NCBI GenBank assembly: GCA_031287655.1
Contig: JAITSR010000046.1
Coordinates: forward strand, 1 to 8,132
DNA: 8,132 nucleotides
Reading direction: 5' to 3'
From: Clostridiales bacterium
Lineage (GTDB): Bacteria > Bacillota > Clostridia > WRLR01
Part shown: one piece after another, positions 1-4,841 of the stretch
How positions within the stretch are numbered: position 1 is the first letter of the stretch
How the letters are laid out: each line of letters opens with the position of its first letter
Program-made: the position numbers and the translations under genes
The notes under the pieces: model-generated
Seen by the model: the letters and a program-made list of their open reading frames with translations, nothing else
Told to the model about the DNA's origin: nothing
Databases searched by the model: none

Positions 1-276
1 CGCGACCTGCAGGCTGTGCTCCTGAATGTTCTCCCCGCGCGTGTTGCGCATGAGACCCCAGCGGTTGATGAACTTCATTCGGGCAAGCATCGCAAAAAAT
101 GGATACCCTCCGGGAGAAGCGGCGACCGTCGAAGGCCCGTCCCCCGTGCCAACCGTATGTCCGACGTCTACGCGCGCGCCATCCGCTTGCGCGTCGTCTA
201 AACGCGCGCCGTCCTCGCCCTCATCTCCCAAAACCGCACGATCCGCGTACACGCCCCCATGCGGCGCGGCCTTCAC
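1..276 (-). CDS. yfbR: YfbR-like HD-domain 5'-deoxynucleotidase, N-terminal part (3' end beyond window)
   Basis: Only the first 92 codons are present; the gene runs off base 1. Residues 60-92 match the start of E. coli YfbR closely: an FFA.L.R helix, then INRW.LMRN and EHSLQVA. R72 and W73 correspond to the nucleotide-selecting Arg18/Trp19 of YfbR, and H87 to its first metal-binding histidine (His33). The family removes the 5'-phosphate from deoxyribonucleoside monophosphates in the cytoplasm, with a divalent metal. The remaining HD residues lie outside the window. The start is uncertain. GTG at 276-274 overlaps the fabZ stop as GTGA, which implies translational coupling, but it adds about 54 Gly/Ala/Asp-rich residues absent from E. 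coli YfbR. The alternative is ATG at 90-88, with a GGAGGG 15 bases upstream; that would clip the first helix. The family call is firm, the start is not. Confidence 0.82.
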   Translation of the reverse strand, partial: MKAAPHGGVYADRAVLGDEGEDGARLDDAQADGARVDVGHTVGTGDGPSTVAASPGGYPFFAMLARMKFINRWGLMRNTRGENIQEHSLQVA

Positions 277-716
277 GCTTCCGCCCCGCCGCGGGCGACG
301 ATCGCGACGCGGATCTCCCCTTCCGCGGCGACTTGGCCGTCCACCTTTGCGCAGACCTTGACCTTGCCGATCCCCATCCGCAGTACAAGGAACTCCGCTT
401 CCAAAATCAGCGTGTCCCCCGGTACGACCTGCCGCTTGAACTTCATGCCGTCGATCCCGGCAAACAGGCCGAGCTTCCCCTGATTTTCGGGCATCGAAAG
501 ACCCGCGACGCCCGCCACCTGCGCCAGCGCCTCCACAATCAGCACGCCGGGCATGATCGGATTTCCGGGGAAATGCCCCTGAAAAAACGGCTCGTTCACC
601 GTCACGTTCTTTTGCCCGACCGCCCGCTTTCCCGGCGTCACCTCAAGGATTTTGTCGACCAGCAGAAACGGATACCGATGCGGAAGGATGTTTTGAATTT
701 CAATGTTTGTCAGCAT
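273..716 (-). CDS. fabZ: 3-hydroxyacyl-[acyl-carrier-protein] dehydratase FabZ
   Basis: Complete 147-residue hotdog-fold enzyme of type II fatty acid synthesis. It dehydrates (3R)-hydroxyacyl-ACP to trans-2-enoyl-ACP in the cytoplasm. Recognition rests on the N-terminal ILPHRYPFLLVD block (residues 10-21) and the active-site stretch GHFPGNPIMPGVLIVEA (47-63), with catalytic His48 and Glu62 both present. Length and layout are normal for FabZ. The ATG at 716-714 has AAGGAG at 728-723, six bases away, so the start is secure. It lies downstream of an AraC-type regulator gene on the same strand and is coupled by GTGA to a nucleotidase, so it is not inside a full fab cluster here. A likely sigma-70 promoter at 807-836 would drive it separately from the regulator. 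No truncation or missing residue seen. Confidence 0.97.
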   Translation of the reverse strand: MLTNIEIQNILPHRYPFLLVDKILEVTPGKRAVGQKNVTVNEPFFQGHFPGNPIMPGVLIVEALAQVAGVAGLSMPENQGKLGLFAGIDGMKFKRQVVPGDTLILEAEFLVLRMGIGKVKVCAKVDGQVAAEGEIRVAIVARGGAEA

Positions 717-746
717 GGCAAGCTCCTTAACGTCAAATATGCGGAA

Positions 747-785
747 CGCCGCGCACGGCGGTGGCCTTCACTGCCGCGCGCGGCA
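747..785 (-). other. GC-rich hairpins in the fabZ leader
   Basis: Two dyads sit between the predicted fabZ promoter and its ribosome binding site. One is a perfect 14-base palindrome, TGCCGCGCGCGGCA (772-785). The other is a 5-bp stem with a 4-base loop, CGCCG/CGGCG (747-760). Neither is followed by a T-tract, so they are not typical terminators. They could be an operator or leader structure, but GC-rich DNA forms short palindromes by chance. No regulator is assigned. Confidence 0.3.
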
Positions 786-806
786 TCCTTACAACATCAT
801 ATTCCT

Positions 807-836
807 ATCATATCATTTTCGGCGCCGACCTGACAA
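807..836 (-). promoter_or_regulatory. Predicted sigma-70 promoter for fabZ
   Basis: On the minus strand TTGTCA (836-831) and TATGAT (812-807) are separated by 18 bases, five matches of six to consensus in each box. A second TATGAT-like box follows within about ten bases. The transcript would start near base 800, giving a leader of about 80 bases before the fabZ ATG. It lies between the regulator stop codon and fabZ, so fabZ need not depend on readthrough. Confidence 0.6.
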
Positions 837-851
837 CCGGCAATTTTGTCA

Positions 852-2321
852 TTAGTCAGCGGCTAACGCGTTCACACTCGTCGCCGTGGCCGCCCGCCGA
901 AATTCCTTCGGGGGAATCCCTTCACCCCGCTTAAAGTTCAGCGAATAGTGGATTTCCGATTTATACCCCACAAGCGTCCCGACCTCTCCGATCCTCAGCA
1001 GGGGGATTTTCAGCAGGAGTTTGGATTGCTCGTTCCGGATCTTCGCAAGCAGCCTTGTGTACGACATCCCAAAACCGACCCGAATATACCGGTTGATCGT
1101 TTGCTTCGGAATAGAAAAGCGCAGCGCAACGTGCTCAAGATCAATCGCGTAGCGGTAATTTCGAAACAGATACAGGAGGATTTGCATCTCAACCCGGGTC
1201 GGCCTCCGATCAATTTGCGGAAACTTCCTCAAAAAATCGTCTACCGTATAGTCCTTCCACGCGTATACGAGATTGAAATCATCCGCGCTGACGACCTGCC
1301 GCCGGATCGAGTCCACAAACGCCTCCGCCTTAATCGCGTCGACGTTTAACCGATCCCGTATCTGCTCGTCAAATGCATCTTCATGCCGCTGTCTCCGGAT
1401 AAAATTCGCGGCGAGATTCCGATAATCGCCGCCGTCGCGATCCAGAATGTTCGCGTGTTCCCCATTTATGATATAGCGTTTTGCGCACAGGCCGGACGCG
1501 CAAGCCTCGCAATTACCGCATCGTTTGCCGTCGCACGCACCTGTGTCGAACAATACGCAAATCCCGTTGCAGCCATCGCTGTTACGGATCTTCTCACCAT
1601 ACGCATACGCTTTTTTCGCGATGACCGCCGCATCCACGCGGTTTTCTTCGTCTACGGGGTATGCGAGGGCCGTTCCGTATTGCGAAGGCGTTTCCGCGAC
1701 TTTCATCTGCGGGCGCGTCCCCTCGCCGCCGTTTTCGCCCCGCCGGTCGCCGCGGCCCGGACGCCTGCGATCTCCGCCGTCCGCGCGACGCCGCTCCACA
1801 CCGCCCCGCCAGTCATACACCGCTATCCGGCACGCAGAGTCGGCGATGGCGATGCCCGCCGCCGCTGTCGGACACTCTCCTGCGCAGGGGACATGGGCGT
1901 CGGCAATGCCCGTCGCGGCCGCGGAGCCCTCGCCGACGCCGGAGACGACTGCGGTGTCAGTCGGCGCAACGAGCGCAGCGGGCGCAGCGGTGGTCACGGC
2001 CGTGGTTGAGGCAACGGCCGCGCTGTTTGCAGCATCCGTCGCAGCCGCCAGACATTCCGTCGTACCATCTGTGATGGCCGCGCTGTTTGCCGCTGCCGCA
2101 GCGGCTGTCCGCCGCTCGTTTGCCGCAGACGCGCCGTTCACTTCCGCCGCCGCGGCTGCCAGACATTCCGCGCCGCAGCCTGCCTGATCTCTATTTTTCT
2201 CACAAAGTATTTTTACTCCGCCGCCCCGCAGGGCATCGGTTTCATCGTTGTGTAAATCGCGATTTGTTCCGGACAACCTTTCCCGACAACAGAATTTTGA
2301 TCCGTTCGCCGTCCGATCCAT
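852..2321 (-). CDS. AraC-type transcriptional regulator with Cys-rich central motif and long low-complexity N-terminus
   Basis: Predicted 489-residue DNA-binding regulator. The C-terminus (about 378-477) is an AraC/XylS double helix-turn-helix: a first HTH around residues 394-412, the linker helix with RNEQSKLLL (429-437), a second HTH with IGEVGTLVGYKSEIHYSLNFKR, and the family-typical end G.PP.EFRR (468-476). The middle (251-279) has seven cysteines spaced C-x3-C-x7-C-x4-C-x2-C-x2-C-x4-C, which could bind zinc or an iron-sulfur cluster; I do not recognise it as a known sensor domain. Residues 52-165 are Ala-rich with repeated ECLAAA and AANSAA, and 171-203 are Arg/Gly-rich, probably disordered. 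ATG 2321-2319 has GGGAGG (2335-2330) eight bases upstream, which supports the long form. An internal ATG at 1706-1704 would give a 284-residue core. Family membership is clear; effector and targets are unknown. Confidence 0.8.
   Translation of the reverse strand: MDRTANGSKFCCRERLSGTNRDLHNDETDALRGGGVKILCEKNRDQAGCGAECLAAAAAEVNGASAANERRTAAAAAANSAAITDGTTECLAAATDAANSAAVASTTAVTTAAPAALVAPTDTAVVSGVGEGSAAATGIADAHVPCAGECPTAAAGIAIADSACRIAVYDWRGGVERRRADGGDRRRPGRGDRRGENGGEGTRPQMKVAETPSQYGTALAYPVDEENRVDAAVIAKKAYAYGEKIRNSDGCNGICVLFDTGACDGKRCGNCEACASGLCAKRYIINGEHANILDRDGGDYRNLAANFIRRQRHEDAFDEQIRDRLNVDAIKAEAFVDSIRRQVVSADDFNLVYAWKDYTVDDFLRKFPQIDRRPTRVEMQILLYLFRNYRYAIDLEHVALRFSIPKQTINRYIRVGFGMSYTRLLAKIRNEQSKLLLKIPLLRIGEVGTLVGYKSEIHYSLNFKRGEGIPPKEFRRAATATSVNALAAD
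2016..2170. repeat. Imperfect short repeats coding the Ala-rich segment
   Basis: GGCCGCGCTGTTTGC occurs twice, at 2016-2030 and 2076-2090, exactly 60 bases apart. GCCGCCAGACATTCCG (2044-2059) recurs with one change at 2155-2170. The spacing keeps reading frame, and in the minus-strand protein the copies give the repeated AANSAA and ECLAAA. This fits in-frame duplication and drift within the regulator gene, not a mobile repeat. Confidence 0.6.
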
Positions 2322-2747
2322 TCTTCGATCCTCCCGTTCGCTTTATTTTTTGAAACCGCAATTGCAAAAAAGCAATTTCGCGTTTTTCACAAGCAAAACG
2401 CGGGGAGCCCGACAAAGATGCGAGATACATCGACAATCTGCGTCGTGCGCACACGAGCGATTGTTCATAAAGAGAGATGCGATATGATTATATTAAAACC
2501 GAAACTGTTAATTCAATATAAATTTTACCCATATGGTGAAAATGCGACCAAAATCATTCACAAAGTTTTTTCGGAAAATTTGTACATAACTAACAAAGCA
2601 GCTTTCATATCATGTTAATCGGGTGTTCAGAGTATTTTAATCCAATCCCCATTCACAGGCGGCGTCCGGTCCTATAGAATGAACTCGACAGGCATTACGA
2701 ACCGCAAACACGATCCCATACACTAAACGACGATAAGGAGGCCCCTC
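2322..2747. other. Divergent intergenic region, partly AT-rich
   Basis: This 426-base region separates the minus-strand regulator from the plus-strand zinc-ribbon gene. It holds the regulator's ribosome binding site (2330-2335), two adjacent inverted repeats (2360-2402), an AT-rich stretch at about 2480-2620 unlike the GC-rich surroundings, and the zinc-ribbon AAGGAGG (2735-2741). An open frame of 44 codons starts at ATG 2484 and ends at 2618; it has only a weak AGAGAG upstream and no recognisable motif, so I do not call it a gene. I could not pick out a convincing -35/-10 pair for either flanking gene. Confidence 0.6.
2360..2402. promoter_or_regulatory. Two adjacent inverted repeats upstream of the AraC-type regulator
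   Basis: AATTGC and GCAATT (2360-2365, 2372-2377) are separated by six A. Right beside them CGCGTTTT and AAAACGCG (2379-2386, 2395-2402) are separated by eight bases. Both are perfect. They end 39 bases upstream of the regulator's start codon, a position suited to an operator or to 5'-leader hairpins. Autoregulation by the adjacent regulator is inference. Confidence 0.4.
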
Positions 2748-3278
2748 ATGACGGAATTTGACAGCGCAATGAAAAAGGTTACGGAAATGCTGCACGCGGC
2801 CGCACGGAAATCAGGTGAGGTTTTTGAGAATACGAAAATCTCATACACGATCAGTACGGAGCGCGACAAAATCTCCAAGCTGCAGCGCCAAATCGGCGCG
2901 AGACTCTATCGGGTCTATAAAGAAGGCGGCGCCGTGCCGGAGTTCATCCTCGCCGACCTCGAGGCCATTCAGACGATAGAAGAAACGATTCACGCACTCG
3001 AAAAGACAATGGCGGAGACCAAATCCTTCAAATTCTGCCCTGAATGTGGGGCCAAGCTCGAGCTTGACAATGTCTATTGTCCAAAATGCGGCGCGAAGCA
3101 GAGCAAACCCGTTTGGGAAACGCCGACAGACGCCCCGGAGCGGGACGCGTCATGCTCCTGCGACGCCTGTAAGGACGGCGCGGACAATGCGCCGGAAGAT
3201 CAGCCGGACTGCCAATGCAATAGCGGCGACGGCGACAATGGCGGCGGCGCCGACAGCGGCGCGCAAACCGGATTATAG
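2748..3278 (+). CDS. Zinc-ribbon, coiled-coil protein with acidic Cys-rich tail
   Basis: A 176-residue protein of unknown role. Residues 1-92 look helical and partly coiled coil, including KISKLQRQIGARLYRVYKEGG and a Glu/Ile-rich helix at 66-92. A zinc ribbon follows, CPECGAK at 97-103 and CPKCGAK at 111-117, so C97, C100, C111 and C114 should hold one zinc ion. The remaining 60 residues are acidic and Gly-rich with five more cysteines (136, 138, 141, 155, 157) in CSCDAC and CQC, less typical of such proteins. No signal peptide or membrane helix is visible, so it is probably cytoplasmic. AAGGAGG at 2735-2741, six bases before ATG, fixes the start. It is a single-gene unit closed by the terminator at 3324-3363. 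Similar small zinc-ribbon proteins are frequent in Clostridia without assigned function. Confidence 0.85.
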   Translation: MTEFDSAMKKVTEMLHAAARKSGEVFENTKISYTISTERDKISKLQRQIGARLYRVYKEGGAVPEFILADLEAIQTIEETIHALEKTMAETKSFKFCPECGAKLELDNVYCPKCGAKQSKPVWETPTDAPERDASCSCDACKDGADNAPEDQPDCQCNSGDGDNGGGADSGAQTGL

Positions 3279-3323
3279 GTCGGCAGCGGCACAGATTCGG
3301 ACTCCGGATCAGGCTCCGACGGG

Positions 3324-3363
3324 AGGCGCTTGCACATATTCTTTATGAAGCAAGCGCCTTTTT
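3324..3363 (+). terminator. Rho-independent terminator after the zinc-ribbon gene
   Basis: A perfect 10-bp stem, AGGCGCTTGC (3324-3333) and GCAAGCGCCT (3350-3359), encloses a 16-base loop and runs into TTTTT (3359-3363). It lies 45 bases after the stop codon and just before the next promoter, separating the two plus-strand genes. Confidence 0.88.
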
Positions 3364-3369
3364 GTGTCG

Positions 3370-3398
3370 TTTACAATACGGGCGCGGCATGGTATGAT
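3370..3398 (+). promoter_or_regulatory. Sigma-70 promoter of the fructokinase gene
   Basis: TTTACA (3370-3375) and TATGAT (3393-3398), each five of six to consensus, are 17 bases apart. They lie directly after the upstream terminator and about 80 bases before the ATG. The leader of roughly 70 bases shows no clear riboswitch or attenuator. Confidence 0.75.
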
Positions 3399-3477
3399 AA
3401 TCAAAAGATTGGCGCACGGGGCGCGGCGGTCGCCGTCGTTTTGACGGTCGCGTTCGGAAACTAACGCGGAGGTACAA

Positions 3478-4458
3478 ATGAATACGTTTGATTTTGTCGC
3501 AATCGGGGAGATTTTGATCGATTTCACGCCGGCCGGAAAGAGTGAATCCGGCGAGACGCTGTTTCAGCAGAACATGGGCGGAGCGCCCGGCAATGTCGCG
3601 TGCGCGCTCGCAAAGCTCGGCTGGAAGTGCGGCTTTATCGGAAAGGCCGGAAACGACGGCTTTGGCCGCTTCTGCGCGCGGACGCTGCAAGAGCTGCATG
3701 TGGACGCCTCCGGGCTCAAGCTGTCCGATACCGAAAATACGACGCTCGCTTTTGTACACCTCTCCGATTCCGGGGACCGCTCCTTCTCTTTCTATCGGAA
3801 AAACTCCGCGGACATCAACATGGAAATCGCCGACGTCGATATGGATATTGTAAAAGCCGCGCGCGTTTTTCACTTCGGCGGCGTCTCCCTGACGGACGAC
3901 CCCTCCCGCGAAACGACGTTCCACGCCGTGGCGGAAGCGAAAAAAGCCGGGGCGATGATCTCGTTCGACCCGAACCTGCGCATGAGTCTCTGGCGGGGTC
4001 CCGCCGAGGTCAAGGCCGTAATCCTGCGCGCCTTCCCCTACGCCGACGTTGTTAAGCTCTCGGACGAGGAAGTGACGTTCATTTTCGACACAAAGGACTA
4101 TTACGCCGCGATCCGCCACATCAAGGAGCGCTTCGGAACAAAACTCGTGATCGTGACGCGCGGGCCGCGCGGCGCGCTGACGGTCGCGGGCGGCGGCCAA
4201 TACACATCCCCCGCTTACGACGTCAAGACGATCGACACGACCGGCGCCGGCGACTGTTTCTTCGCGGGCGCGCTCCACACGCTCCTTTCGCAAAAAAAGC
4301 CGCCCGATGCGCTCACGTCGGCCGAAATCGCGCGCCTGCTCGCGTTCGCAAACGCCGCCGGTTCGCTCGCAAGCACCCGGATGGGCGCTGTGTCCGCGCT
4401 GCCCTCCGCGGAGGAGATCGAGCGCTGCGTCACACACGAAAAAGCGCTGATCCTCTAG
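3478..4458 (+). CDS. PfkB-family carbohydrate kinase, probable fructokinase
   Basis: Complete 326-residue ribokinase/PfkB-family sugar kinase, most like fructokinases (ScrK type), which phosphorylate D-fructose to fructose-6-phosphate with ATP in the cytoplasm. The N-terminus AIGEILIDFTPAG (8-20) and the PfkB signature GGAPGNVACALAKLG (34-48) are typical. NTTLAFVHL and DRSFSFYR (88-107) match the fructokinase subgroup, and DPNLR (164-168) is the usual loop. DTTGAGDCF (253-261) carries the anion hole and the catalytic base Asp259. Length is normal. GGAGGT at 3468-3473 lies four bases before ATG 3478. It stands alone, with its own promoter and no sugar transporter or sucrose hydrolase beside it, so the substrate rests on similarity; another ketohexose or 2-keto-3-deoxygluconate remains possible. 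Confidence 0.93.
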   Translation: MNTFDFVAIGEILIDFTPAGKSESGETLFQQNMGGAPGNVACALAKLGWKCGFIGKAGNDGFGRFCARTLQELHVDASGLKLSDTENTTLAFVHLSDSGDRSFSFYRKNSADINMEIADVDMDIVKAARVFHFGGVSLTDDPSRETTFHAVAEAKKAGAMISFDPNLRMSLWRGPAEVKAVILRAFPYADVVKLSDEEVTFIFDTKDYYAAIRHIKERFGTKLVIVTRGPRGALTVAGGGQYTSPAYDVKTIDTTGAGDCFFAGALHTLLSQKKPPDALTSAEIARLLAFANAAGSLASTRMGAVSALPSAEEIERCVTHEKALIL

Positions 4459-4485
4459 TTCGCGAAGGCTGCGCCTCAATAACAC

Positions 4486-4519
4486 AAAAAAGGCCCGCCA
4501 ACTAAATGGCAAGCCTTTT
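4486..4519 (-). terminator. Terminator of tRNA-Arg (minus strand)
   Basis: Read on the minus strand, GGCTTGCC (4515-4508) pairs with GGCGGGCC (4499-4492) as an 8-bp stem with two central U-G pairs and an 8-base loop, followed by six T (4491-4486). In the plus direction the same positions become C/A mismatches, so it should work mainly for the tRNA and only weakly for the converging fructokinase gene. Confidence 0.75.
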
Positions 4520-4524
4520 GGCGA

Positions 4525-4598
4525 CGCGCCCGACAGGGGTCGAACCCACAACCTTCTGGTCCGTAGCCAGACGCTCTATCCAGTTGAGCTACGGGCGC
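4525..4598 (-). tRNA. tRNA-Arg, anticodon ACG
   Basis: A full 74-base cloverleaf reads on the minus strand: acceptor GCGCCCG/CGGGCGC, D-arm GCTC/GAGC, anticodon stem TCTGG/CCAGA with loop CTACGGA (anticodon ACG), variable loop AGGTT, T-loop TTCGACC and discriminator G. CCA is not encoded; TCG follows, so CCA would be added enzymatically. ACG is normally edited to ICG by TadA and reads CGU, CGC and CGA. The T-stem GTGGG/CCTGT pairs only through three successive wobbles (G-U, U-G, G-U) plus two G-C pairs, weaker than usual. A consensus promoter and a terminator flank the gene. Confidence 0.96.
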
Positions 4599-4607
4599 AA
4601 CAAAAGT

Positions 4608-4636
4608 ATTATACCTCATGCCATACAAAGAATCAA
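4608..4636 (-). promoter_or_regulatory. Strong sigma-70 promoter of tRNA-Arg
   Basis: On the minus strand TTGATT (4636-4631) and a perfect TATAAT (4613-4608) are 17 bases apart. Nine bases lie between the -10 box and the first tRNA base, so the primary transcript has almost no leader. The -35 box begins six bases past the stop codon of the neighbouring gene remnant. Confidence 0.88.
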
Positions 4637-4641
4637 GTAGT

Positions 4642-4827
4642 TTACAGAACAAACGCCGAGAAATTTTCGCGGTTCACAACTTCAAACGAGCTGTCGGGAT
4701 ATGCCGCCTGAAACGCCTTGGGCCGCTTTGCTTTGGCGGACGGACTCCACTTAAATTCATACGCGCAAAGGCGTCCATCCATTTCTTCGATATAGTCAAT
4801 TCCTTGATAACACAGAAATTCGGGGAT
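4642..4827 (-). pseudogene. C-terminal remnant of an AAA+ ATPase with DUF4143 domain
   Basis: Sixty-one codons read openly on the minus strand from an in-frame TGA (4830-4828) to TAA (4644-4642). The translation has the characteristic end of the ATPase/DUF4143 family: IDYIEE.DG.L.AYEFKW, then a basic KAKRPKAF stretch, AAYPDSSFEVV and a short hydrophobic close. Intact members exceed 350 residues and begin with a Walker-type P-loop ATPase. None of that is present here, and there is no start codon before the conserved block, so this is a leftover. The break lies about 14 bases past the histidine kinase stop codon, suggesting that a deletion or rearrangement joined the two. Such proteins are often variable accessory genes. 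Codon use is like the neighbours. The family call is from memory of its motif. Confidence 0.72.
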
Positions 4828-4841
4828 TCAAATCCTCAAAT

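Noticed and set aside
99..833. Plus-strand open frame across the yfbR/fabZ region
   Set aside because: Antisense to FabZ with intact active site; Arg/Pro-rich nonsense translation.
1525..2187. Long plus-strand open frame opposite the regulator gene
   Set aside because: It is antisense to a gene with a good ribosome binding site and HTH domain. Absence of stops is expected in GC-rich, Ala-rich DNA, and it has no motif.
852..2321. Frameshifted or fused pseudogene explanation for the regulator
   Set aside because: The frame is continuous from a well-placed ribosome binding site to a normal AraC C-terminus, so nothing shows a break. The N-terminus is odd but open.
3343..4551. 402-codon minus-strand open frame opposite the fructokinase
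   Set aside because: It runs antisense through a fully recognisable kinase, through the tRNA terminator and into tRNA-Arg. It is a GC-rich shadow without motifs.
4525..4827. tRNA-linked integration site with the ATPase remnant as cargo
   Set aside because: The remnant lies on the 5' side of the tRNA, whereas integrases usually target the 3' end. No integrase and no duplicated tRNA end are visible.
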